From: JAJYZP01 sp049964535
GTDB lineage: Bacteria > Actinomycetota > Acidimicrobiia > Acidimicrobiales > Acidimicrobiaceae
Direction: 5' to 3'
Assembly (NCBI GenBank): GCA_049964535.1
Contig: JBMFXG010000001.1
Span: forward strand, 1-49,808
DNA: 49,808 nt
Shown here: positions 42,802 to 49,808 of the stretch, piece by piece
How the letters are laid out: every line of letters begins with the position of its first letter
How positions within the stretch are numbered: position 1 is the stretch's first letter
The notes under the pieces: generated by a model
What the model saw: only the letters and a program-made list of their open reading frames with translations
What the model was told of the DNA's origin: nothing
Database searches by the model: none
Translations under genes and position numbers: made by a program

Positions 42802-43101
42802 GTGAATCGCGAGACGAAGCGTATGATGCAGCGCCAAGGTCAGCTCGACGAGAGCGGGCAGCCCGCCACGCAGCGGACTGCGTCTGGACCGGCGCGTCGG
42901 AGTGTTCCCGAGGGCCAGAGGCGAGGTATTCGTGAGTACTTCAAGAATGTCCGGAGTGAACTGCGGAAGGTCAATTGGCCGTCTCGAAGTGATGTCTTGA
43001 ACTACTCCTCAGTCGTGATGATCTCGCTGATCGTAGTAATATCGCTGATCTTTGGGTTGAACTACATCTTCTCCAAGGCCGTGTTTTTCCTCTTCAAGTA
43101 A
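42802..43101 (+). CDS. secE: Preprotein translocase subunit SecE
   Basis: Small essential subunit of the SecYEG channel. The 99-residue protein has a hydrophilic N-terminal half, then the conserved amphipathic segment EYFKNVRSELRKVNWPSRSD and one membrane helix near the C-terminus (about 71-97). The GTG at 42802 follows AGAGG. It precedes nusG, as usual. Confidence 0.96.
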   Translation: MNRETKRMMQRQGQLDESGQPATQRTASGPARRSVPEGQRRGIREYFKNVRSELRKVNWPSRSDVLNYSSVVMISLIVVISLIFGLNYIFSKAVFFLFK

Positions 43102-43118
43102 GGGTGCAAGCTAGTTAG

Positions 43119-43847
43119 ATGGTGGTAGCAGTGGAGGATCAGTTCGATTCAGGAGAGTCTGTGGAGAACGATGAGGAGGTCGCGCCTGTCGACGAGACTC
43201 TAGGAACGGATGGAGATCTCGGCGAAGATTCGTTGGCTGGTGTGCTCAGTGAGGACGACTCCTTTGAGGAAGAGTTTGAGTTCGAGGAGAGCCCCTTTGA
43301 TCGTCCGGGAGACTGGTACGTCATCCATTGTTACGCTGGCTACGAGAACAAGGTAAAGTCCAACATCGCAGCCGTAGCGAAATCACGTGATATGGAAGAC
43401 TTGATCTTCGAAGTGGAGATTCCGGTCGAAGACGTAACCGAGGTCAAAAACGGTAAGAAGGTAACCCTTCAAAAAAAGGTCTATCCAGGCTACATCATGG
43501 TCCGGTGCTACATGGATGATGATGTTTGGTCGGCTATTCGGAATACTCCGGGTGTGACCTCATTTGTCGGATTGGCTTCGCAGCCGACTCCGCTTCCTCG
43601 TCAAGAGGTGGAGTCAATGTTTGGCTACGTGGTCGGTCGGCCGTCGAGCACGGAGCCAAGGAAGGTCAAGCCTAAGGTCGACTTTGAGATCGGGGAGACT
43701 ATCCGAGTTAAAGAAGGTCCGCTCGCAGACTTTTCTGGTCAAATATCTGAGATCAATGATGATCAACTCAAGTTGAAGGTACTCTTTAACATTTTTGGTC
43801 GAGAAACTCCGGTCGAATTGGAGTTCTCTCAGGTCTCGAAGCTGTAA
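43119..43847 (+). CDS. nusG: Transcription termination/antitermination factor NusG
   Basis: Binds RNA polymerase and links it to Rho or ribosomes. The 242-residue protein starts with an acidic extension of about 60 residues, typical of Actinobacteria. The NGN domain follows (WYVIHCYAGYENKVKSNI, KVYPGYIMVRCYMDDDVW, TPGVTSFVG), and then a C-terminal KOW domain (VKEGPLADFSGQISEI). The ATG at 43119 is the first in frame. It lies between secE and rplK. Confidence 0.97.
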   Translation: MVVAVEDQFDSGESVENDEEVAPVDETLGTDGDLGEDSLAGVLSEDDSFEEEFEFEESPFDRPGDWYVIHCYAGYENKVKSNIAAVAKSRDMEDLIFEVEIPVEDVTEVKNGKKVTLQKKVYPGYIMVRCYMDDDVWSAIRNTPGVTSFVGLASQPTPLPRQEVESMFGYVVGRPSSTEPRKVKPKVDFEIGETIRVKEGPLADFSGQISEINDDQLKLKVLFNIFGRETPVELEFSQVSKL

Positions 43848-43882
43848 TCTCGTAAGGTTATCTTTTTGGAAGTGAGTCAGTA

Positions 43883-44317
43883 ATGGCAAAGCGGCGCGTT
43901 ACCGCAATAGTTAAAATCAATCTTCCAGCGGGTTCGGCCACACCGGCACCGCCGGTTGGTACGGCTCTTGGGCCTCACGGAATCCAGACCATGGAGTTTG
44001 TGAAGCAGTACAACGCTGCGACTGAGTCTCAGCGTGGCCAAGTGATACCGGTTGAAGTGACGATCTACGATGATCGCTCTTTTACCTTTATACTGAAGAC
44101 TCCTCCAACGCCGGTCTTATTGCGGCAGGCTGCGGGGGTGGAGAAGGGTTCGGCGACGAACGCTGTTGTGACAGTTGGTACTGTCACAAGGGATCAGATC
44201 GCCGAGATCGCTAAGACCAAGTTGCAGGACTTGAATGCTTACGATCTTGATGCTGCTATTCGTCAGGTGGAAGGTACCGCCCGTTCGATGGGAATCAAGG
44301 TCGCGAGCAACGACTGA
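43883..44317 (+). CDS. rplK: 50S ribosomal protein L11
   Basis: 144-residue rRNA-binding protein of the GTPase centre. KINLPAGSATPAPPVGTALG and the C-terminal RNA-binding part (GSATNAVVTVGTVTRDQIAE, QVEGTARSMGIKV) are complete. The start ATG is preceded by GGAAGTGAG. Confidence 0.98.
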   Translation: MAKRRVTAIVKINLPAGSATPAPPVGTALGPHGIQTMEFVKQYNAATESQRGQVIPVEVTIYDDRSFTFILKTPPTPVLLRQAAGVEKGSATNAVVTVGTVTRDQIAEIAKTKLQDLNAYDLDAAIRQVEGTARSMGIKVASND

Positions 44318-44346
44318 CTGCTGAATGATTGGGAGATCTTAAGGAT

Positions 44347-45084
44347 ATGACTACGAATACGAAGGCCCGTAAGGCCCAAGATGCTCTCATTGAGCACGAT
44401 AAGCTCTATTCCCCGACTGAAGCGGTGCCTCTGGTCAAGAAGGTTGCACGGGCTAAGTTTGACGAATCTGTCGAGCTCTCCGTTCGTCTGGGCGTTGATC
44501 CCCGTAAGGCGGATCAAATAGTTCGAGGTACTGTTGGTTTACCAGCTGGGACTGGTCGCACGGTGCGTGTGGCTGTTTTTGCTGCCGGTGATGCCGCGGC
44601 GGCGGCTCGTGACGCCGGCGCTGATGTGGTCGGTTCTGACGATCTGGTTGCGCGAATCGAGAAGGAAGGCTTTCTCGATTTTGATATAGCAATCGCGACA
44701 CCGGACCTCATGGGTCAGGTGGGTCGCTTAGGTAAGGTTCTTGGGCCACGGGGGCTTATGCCGAACCCGAAGACGGGTACTGTCACTACCGATGTTGCGC
44801 GGGCGGTCTCTGAGTTCAAAGCGGGCCGAGTTGAATATCGGACCGACAAGGTGGGTATCGTCCATCTACCGATCGGCAAGGTCTCATTCCCACCTGCTGA
44901 TCTTGCGCGAAACTTTCGGGCAGCTATTGAGGAGCTTCAGCGAGCGAAGCCTGCATCAGCGAAGGGTAGGTACCTTCGTTCGGTTTCGATCTGCTCGACG
45001 ATGGGTCCTTCTATCAAGATCGATACGAACCATATTCGTCTCACAGACGAAGATCTTGCTCTTTTAGGCGAGCAGACTGCTTAA
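44347..45084 (+). CDS. rplA: 50S ribosomal protein L1
   Basis: 245-residue protein of the L1 stalk, also a translational repressor of its operon in other bacteria. FDESVELSVRLGVDPRKADQ, TPDLMGQVGRLGKVLGPRGL and MPNPKTGTVT are hallmarks. The ATG at 44347 is chosen over an upstream TTG because AAGGAT precedes it. It is followed by a long leader before rplJ. Confidence 0.98.
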   Translation: MTTNTKARKAQDALIEHDKLYSPTEAVPLVKKVARAKFDESVELSVRLGVDPRKADQIVRGTVGLPAGTGRTVRVAVFAAGDAAAAARDAGADVVGSDDLVARIEKEGFLDFDIAIATPDLMGQVGRLGKVLGPRGLMPNPKTGTVTTDVARAVSEFKAGRVEYRTDKVGIVHLPIGKVSFPPADLARNFRAAIEELQRAKPASAKGRYLRSVSICSTMGPSIKIDTNHIRLTDEDLALLGEQTA

Positions 45085-45234
45085 TTAGCGAAAAAAACGA
45101 CTAGCGTCACAGCGTTCTACTTTTCTTGGACTTGCTGAAGAGATCCGGTGCTCATTGAGCTTAAAGGAGTGATCCGCCCGAGGAAGCGGTCTCTCCGGGT
45201 CGAGTGAGTAGTTCCCTTGCACTCGAGGAGAATG
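45085..45234 (+). ncRNA. Ribosomal protein L10 leader (5' UTR of rplJL)
   Basis: 150 bases between rplA and rplJ hold the autoregulatory leader that L10(L12)4 binds in most bacteria. A GCTGAAGAGATCCGGTGCTC segment near 45130-45150 and CCGCCCGAGGAAGCGG near 45177-45192 resemble the conserved L10-binding and adjoining stem regions. The assignment rests on position and partial similarity; no covariance search was done. Confidence 0.55.
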
Positions 45235-45774
45235 ATGGATAATCCAAGACCTGAAAAGGTCGCAATTGTAGATGACTTGAAGAAGAGGCTGGCAGAGAGT
45301 TCGGCGGTGCTGATCTCTGAGTATCGTGGATTGAAGGTTTCCGAGCTTGAATCGCTTCGACGAGATCTTCGGGCAAAAGGCGCAGAGATCAAGGTCTTCA
45401 AGAATACCTTGGTCAGAATAGCTGCACGAGAAGGTGGCCATGCGGTAATTGAGCCACTTCTCGAGGGGCCAACGGCTCTGACTTTTGTCTCTGACGATGC
45501 TGCGGTCGTGGCAAAATCCCTCCGGGAGTTTGCACGTACTCAGCCAGCTCTCGTTATCAAGGGTGGCCTGTTAGGTGGCAAGCGATTGGGCGTGGAGGAA
45601 ACGCTAGCTCTTGCGGATCTTCCCTCTCGCGAAGTTCTGCTTGCGAGGTTGGCCGGAGGTTTCGCTGCGCCGCTACAGAGCTTCGCCGGCTTGGTGAAGG
45701 CGCTTCCGCAGAACTTCGCCTATGCACTGTCTGCACTTGTGGAGAAGCGTCAGGGCGATTCGTCGAGCGAATAA
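45235..45774 (+). CDS. rplJ: 50S ribosomal protein L10
   Basis: 179-residue base of the L7/L12 stalk. EKVAIVDDLKKRLAESSAVL, ISEYRGLKVSELESLRRDLR and KVFKNTLVRIA are typical. GPTALTF and the C-terminal helix that anchors L7/L12 dimers follow. ATG 45235 is preferred to ATG 45232 because GAGGAG lies 4 bases upstream of it. Confidence 0.97.
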   Translation: MDNPRPEKVAIVDDLKKRLAESSAVLISEYRGLKVSELESLRRDLRAKGAEIKVFKNTLVRIAAREGGHAVIEPLLEGPTALTFVSDDAAVVAKSLREFARTQPALVIKGGLLGGKRLGVEETLALADLPSREVLLARLAGGFAAPLQSFAGLVKALPQNFAYALSALVEKRQGDSSSE

Positions 45775-45848
45775 GCATCTTGTTCGTTGGGTCAAGGTTT
45801 TGATGTCATAGCCCGGAGGGGCAAAGTAGAAAAAGGAGAAAGTTGATC

Positions 45849-46235
45849 ATGGCAACCACAGAAGAGATTTTGGAGTCGATCTCGTCGATGACCGTTTTAG
45901 AGCTTTCGGAGCTCTTGAAGGCCTTTGAAGAGAAGTTCGGTGTCACGGCTGCGGCTCCAGTCGCAGTAGCTGCACCTTCCGCTGGTGGCGCTGGTGGAAC
46001 CGATGCGCCGGCCGCCGAGGAGCAGGACGAGTTTGATGTCATCCTCGCCAGTGCGGGAGAGAAGAAGATCCAAGTTATCAAAGAAGTACGCACCTTGACG
46101 AGCCTCGGGCTCAAGGAGGCGAAGGATCTTGTCGATGGTGCACCGAAGCCTGTTCTTGAGAAGGTCTCGAAGGAAGACGCAGAGAAGGCGAAGGCTGCAC
46201 TCGAGGGTGCAGGCGCTACAGTCGAACTCAAGTAG
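45849..46235 (+). CDS. rplL: 50S ribosomal protein L7/L12
   Basis: 128-residue stalk protein. The N-terminal dimerisation domain (EILESISSMTVLELSELLKAFEE) is joined by an Ala/Gly/Pro hinge (near 36-57) to the C-terminal factor-binding domain. That domain contains FDVILASAGEKKIQVIKEVR and GLKEAKDLVDGAPKPV. ATG 45849 follows AAGGAG by about 10 bases; the upstream TTG is less likely. Confidence 0.98.
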   Translation: MATTEEILESISSMTVLELSELLKAFEEKFGVTAAAPVAVAAPSAGGAGGTDAPAAEEQDEFDVILASAGEKKIQVIKEVRTLTSLGLKEAKDLVDGAPKPVLEKVSKEDAEKAKAALEGAGATVELK

Positions 46236-46257
46236 TTTTACGTTCGCAGTTCTTACG

Positions 46258-46286
46258 GCCGGAGATCCAAGGGATCTCCGGCTTTC
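46258..46286 (+). terminator. Stem-loop between rplL and rpoB (attenuator candidate)
   Basis: Arms GCCGGAGATCC (46258-46268) and GGATCTCCGGC (46272-46282) pair perfectly over 11 bp with a 3-base loop and are followed by TTTC. The short T-run suggests partial termination. In E. coli an attenuator at the same place lowers rpoBC transcription relative to the ribosomal-protein genes. Confidence 0.65.
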
Positions 46287-46453
46287 AGGTGTCCCCGCGG
46301 CATGGACGTGTAGCTGAACGTCTATGCTGGTATTGTCGTGCGCAGTTTTCCTTCATTGGTCCCGAATGCCGGATCTTCTTCGCGCCATCTCCCAGTGCGG
46401 TTTCTAGCAGTTGTATCGACGTACCCTAGTTCTAATAAAGGAGTTTCCCGTTG

Positions 46454-49400
46454 ATGTCTCGTTCAAGGTCTCCGGAGCGGTTCTCATTTGCCAATGTCGA
46501 TGAAGTATTGCCGCTTCCCGACCTTATCTCGATTCAAAGAGAATCGTTCGATTGGTTTTTGAAGGAAGGGCTCGTTGAGACCTTCCGAGATATCTCGCCG
46601 ATCACAGACTTCAGCGGTCAGCTTACGTTAGATCTTGAGTTCGATCCAGACGACCCCGATCTCCGTCCACTGTCGAAGTTCACTGTTGAGGAGTGCAAGG
46701 AGCGAGACATGACGTACTCTGCTCCGATCTTCGTGCGGGCACGCTTCTTCAACCAGGCTACTTTTGAGATCAAAGAGCAGACCGTCTTCATGGGCGACTT
46801 TCCGATGATGACCGATCGTGGTACGTTCATCATCAACGGCACCGAACGTGTGGTGGTGTCACAACTTGTGCGCTCCCCAGGAGTCTTGTTCCAAGAGGGT
46901 CGTGATCCTAAGGTCATCGTCACCGGAACGATCAATCCGTATCGGGGTGAGTGGATTGAGTTCGACGTGGAAGCCAAGCCTGGACGTGACATCAATGCTG
47001 GCGGAAGAGTTGCCCGTAAGAGGCGAGTCTCGCTCTTCACTCTTTTACGTGCGCTCGGATATACCGATCACGAGATGCTGGATCGATTCGTTCGACATTT
47101 TGACTTCCTTGAGAATCAATGGCAGAAAGAACGGAATGACTTTGAGACTGAAGATCTCGCTCTTCTTGAGGTCTATAAGAGAGCCCGCCCGGGTGAGCCA
47201 CCGAGTGTCGATGCGGCTCGCAGCTACTTCGAGCAGGCTTTTTTCCAACCGAAACGGTACGATCTGACCCGTGTTGGGCGTTACAAACTCTCTCGGAAGC
47301 TAGGTCCTGAGCTCGTAAAGCTCTCCGAGATTTTGGGAGTTCCGCTGGAGGCGGATCCCGTTCATCCTCATGTACTCTCGCGGCCAGAGATTCTTGCTAC
47401 TGCGTCGTACATGTTGCACTTAGCCTCTGGAGTACCGGGCTATCGCTTTGATGATCAAGACCACTTCGCGAATCGTAGGGTGCGTAGCGTTGGTGAGCTC
47501 ATTCAAAATCAGCTGCGACTCGGGCTTTCAAGGCTCGAGCGTTTGGTCCGAGAGCGTATGACGACTCAGGACGTTGAGGCCATCACTCCCCAGACGTTGA
47601 TCAATATCCGTCCGGTTGTCGCTGCTATTAAAGAGTTTTTTGGTACGTCTCAGCTCTCGCAGTTCATGGATCAGAACAACCCGCTCTCTGGTCTTGCGCA
47701 CAAGCGTCGTCTGTCCGCTTTGGGGCCTGGCGGTCTCTCTCGGGAGCGAGCCGGTTTTGAGGTTCGAGACGTGCACTCATCGCACTACGGGAGAATGTGT
47801 CCAATCGAGACTCCGGAAGGCCCAAATATCGGATTGATCGGTGCCTTGGCCTCCTACGCACGGGTGAATGAGCATGGTTTCATCGAGACGCCGTATCGAA
47901 AGGTTCACCAAGGCAGGGTCTCAGATGAGGTCGTGTATCTCGCCGCTGATGAGGAAGAAGAGTTCATCATCGCGCAGGCCTCAGCCAAGCTCGACGGCGA
48001 AGGTAACTTCGTTGAGGACAGAGTACTCGTTCGCCGAGCGCCGCAAGGAGCGGTAGTCCGAGTAGGCGCGAACGCGGTGTCTTACGGTTCTACGTCAGAA
48101 GTGGACGTAGTGGCGCCATCAGAAGTAGACCTTATGGACATCTCGCCGAAACAGATCATCTCGGTTTCGACGTCGTTGATACCCTTTATTGAGCATGACG
48201 ACGCAAACCGTGCTCTCATGGGTGCGAACATGCAGAAGCAGGCCGTTCCGCTTGTGGCTCCCGAAGCACCCTATATTGGTACCGGTGTGGAGGCGCGCGC
48301 TGCTCAAGATGCCGGCGACGTACTCTTAGCCGAAGGGGTCGGCACGGTTGTTGATCTCAGCGGCGACGCAATCACGGTTGAGTATGAGGCCGGACAGACC
48401 GATCGTCTAGGCACTCCACTAGGTCGGAAGATCTACCGTCTTTCGAAGTTCAAGCGGTCAAATCAGAATACCTGTTTGAATCAGCGAGTGCTTGTGGATC
48501 TCGGGCAGAGTCTGCAGGCCGGTGATCTTCTCGCTGATGGGCCAGCAACCCATAACGGGGAGCTGGCTCTTGGAAAGAATCTTCTCGTTGCCTTCATGCC
48601 GTGGGAGGGTTACAACTACGAAGACGCGATCATCTTGTCAGAACGTCTCGTTCGTGATGACGTCTTAACCTCGATCCACATTGAAGAGTACGAGACCGAC
48701 GCACGTGACACCAAGCTCGGCGCCGAAGAGATCACTCGTGATATACCGAACCTCTCTGAGGAGATCCTTGCAGATCTCGACGAGCGAGGTATTATTCGTG
48801 TTGGAGCAGAGGTCAGCGCTGGTGACGTCTTAGTCGGTAAGGTAACGCCAAAGGGCGAGACCGAGCTAACTCCCGAGGAGCGCCTCTTGAGGGCTATCTT
48901 TGGCGAGAAGTCTCGGGAAGTACGCGATACTTCTCTCAAGGTTCCTCACGGCGAGTCTGGGAAGGTCATTGACGTCAAGGTGTTCACCCGCGAGGACTCT
49001 GCGGAGTTGGCTCCGGGAGTGAACGAGCTCGTTCGGGTCTACGTTGCGCAACGGAGGAAGATTACTGAAGGCGACAAACTAGCTGGGCGTCACGGTAACA
49101 AGGGCGTCATCTCGAAGATTCTCCCAGTGGAAGATATGCCGTATCTTTCGGACGGTTCCCCCGTGGATATCATCTTGAATCCATTAGGTGTCCCATCCAG
49201 AATGAACGTTGGCCAGGTGCTCGAGTCCCATCTGGGCTATGCAGCTCGTTGGGGTTGGGCTGGCAACCCCGTTGCTCATGAGCCGATTCGAGGTACTGAG
49301 ACCAAGACTCGTCCTAGGACCGAGCCGTCTACCTGGGTTGCGACTCCGGTGTTCGACGGAGCACACTGGGATGAGGAAGAGAAGGCAGGTCGTCATATGA

Positions 49401-49808
49401 CGATGAAGCGGATCTTCGAGAACCTGAACCCCGACTCTGCAAACGGTACTCATCAGGTTGGGGTCGATGGCAAGGTGACGCTCTATAACGGTCGAACTGG
49501 CGAGCCATACGACAACAAGATCTCCGTCGGGTACGTCTACATCTTGAAGCTTGCGCACCTTGTCGATGACAAGATTCACGCACGCTCTACCGGTCCATAC
49601 TCAATGATTACGCAGCAGCCACTCGGTGGTAAGGCTCAGTTCGGTGGTCAGCGCTTTGGAGAGATGGAGGTCTGGGCGCTCGAGGCGTACGGTGCGGCCT
49701 ACGCTCTCCAGGAGCTGCTCACGATCAAATCTGACGATATTGCGGGACGAGTTAAGGTCTACGAATCAATCGTCAAGGGTGAGAACATTCCTGAACCTGG
49801 GATACCAG
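46454..49808 (+). CDS. rpoB: DNA-directed RNA polymerase subunit beta (3' end outside the window)
   Basis: About 1118 residues of the beta subunit are present and the frame is still open at the right edge. The N-terminus (RSPERFSFANVDEVLPLPDL, IQRESFDWFLKEGL), PSMMTDRGTFIINGTERVVV-type segment (here FPMMTDRGTFIINGTERVVV) and later blocks are normal. The rifampicin-pocket region (about 47640-47760: SQLSQFMDQNNPLSG, AHKRRLSALGPGG) has the usual drug-sensitive residues, including the His and Ser most often mutated in resistant strains. PWEGYNYEDAIILSERLV and AGRHGNKGVIS lie further on. AAAGGAG precedes the ATG by about 10 bases. Confidence 0.98.
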   Translation, partial: MSRSRSPERFSFANVDEVLPLPDLISIQRESFDWFLKEGLVETFRDISPITDFSGQLTLDLEFDPDDPDLRPLSKFTVEECKERDMTYSAPIFVRARFFNQATFEIKEQTVFMGDFPMMTDRGTFIINGTERVVVSQLVRSPGVLFQEGRDPKVIVTGTINPYRGEWIEFDVEAKPGRDINAGGRVARKRRVSLFTLLRALGYTDHEMLDRFVRHFDFLENQWQKERNDFETEDLALLEVYKRARPGEPPSVDAARSYFEQAFFQPKRYDLTRVGRYKLSRKLGPELVKLSEILGVPLEADPVHPHVLSRPEILATASYMLHLASGVPGYRFDDQDHFANRRVRSVGELIQNQLRLGLSRLERLVRERMTTQDVEAITPQTLINIRPVVAAIKEFFGTSQLSQFMDQNNPLSGLAHKRRLSALGPGGLSRERAGFEVRDVHSSHYGRMCPIETPEGPNIGLIGALASYARVNEHGFIETPYRKVHQGRVSDEVVYLAADEEEEFIIAQASAKLDGEGNFVEDRVLVRRAPQGAVVRVGANAVSYGSTSEVDVVAPSEVDLMDISPKQIISVSTSLIPFIEHDDANRALMGANMQKQAVPLVAPEAPYIGTGVEARAAQDAGDVLLAEGVGTVVDLSGDAITVEYEAGQTDRLGTPLGRKIYRLSKFKRSNQNTCLNQRVLVDLGQSLQAGDLLADGPATHNGELALGKNLLVAFMPWEGYNYEDAIILSERLVRDDVLTSIHIEEYETDARDTKLGAEEITRDIPNLSEEILADLDERGIIRVGAEVSAGDVLVGKVTPKGETELTPEERLLRAIFGEKSREVRDTSLKVPHGESGKVIDVKVFTREDSAELAPGVNELVRVYVAQRRKITEGDKLAGRHGNKGVISKILPVEDMPYLSDGSPVDIILNPLGVPSRMNVGQVLESHLGYAARWGWAGNPVAHEPIRGTETKTRPRTEPSTWVATPVFDGAHWDEEEKAGRHMTMKRIFENLNPDSANGTHQVGVDGKVTLYNGRTGEPYDNKISVGYVYILKLAHLVDDKIHARSTGPYSMITQQPLGGKAQFGGQRFGEMEVWALEAYGAAYALQELLTIKSDDIAGRVKVYESIVKGENIPEPGIP

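Noticed and set aside
46411..46438. Promoter-like pair TTGTAT / TAATAA before rpoB
   Set aside because: The -10-like box overlaps the ribosome binding site of rpoB, so a transcript from it could not start before the needed leader.

Overview
The window is a chromosomal segment of roughly 55% GC from an actinobacterium. Taxon-typical markers are a mycothiol glycosyltransferase (MshA), a nickel superoxide dismutase with its maturation protease, an RsiG-type c-di-GMP anti-sigma protein, an MptB-like polyprenol-phosphate mannosyltransferase, and the actinobacterial order tRNA-Thr / tRNA-Met / rpmG / tRNA-Trp / secE / nusG / rplKA / rplJL / rpoB. The moderate GC and the gene set suggest the class Acidimicrobiia (Ferrimicrobium/Acidithrix-like). 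That placement is inference and was not tested by any search.

Layout. (1) 1-3838, minus strand: an alpha-galactoside utilisation operon made of a GH36 alpha-galactosidase, a secreted sugar-binding protein and the start of a MalF-type permease. (2) 3839-8298: a gene-poor stretch with a small membrane protein, a DUF2891 protein and sodN. (3) 8299-18755, plus strand: sodX, rsiG-like, mshA, a YbjN-domain gene and proC, followed by a tetrapyrrole cluster (precorrin-2 dehydrogenase-like gene, hemA, hemC, a cobA-hemD fusion, hemB, hemL) that leads from glutamyl-tRNA to uroporphyrinogen III and on to sirohydrochlorin-type intermediates. (4) 18867-20174, minus strand: a geranylgeranyl-reductase-family flavoprotein, probably acting on menaquinone side chains, divergent from a complete 14-gene nuoA-N operon (20355-35750) for respiratory complex I. 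(5) 35751-38624: yajQ, tRNA-Tyr and a long region without convincing genes. (6) 38625-41371: an mptB-like gene, a 3-methyladenine DNA glycosylase and a convergent acetyltransferase. (7) 41442-49808: translation and transcription genes, namely tRNA-Thr, tRNA-Met, rpmG, an ECF sigma factor, tRNA-Trp, secE, nusG, rplK, rplA, rplJ, rplL and a 3'-truncated rpoB.

How the parts fit: menaquinone reduction by complex I, side-chain reduction of menaquinone and haem synthesis together form a respiratory block. Ni-SOD and mycothiol form an oxidative-stress block. rsiG and yajQ are two candidate c-di-GMP effectors. I found no CRISPR array, prophage, insertion sequence or obvious defence system. The observations most worth checking are a strand-polarised octamer (GATAGCGG) that recurs on the + strand whatever the gene direction, the RsiG-like protein with one exact and one degenerate c-di-GMP motif, a perfect palindrome ahead of the nuo operon, and an L33 protein that has lost one of its four zinc-ligand cysteines.
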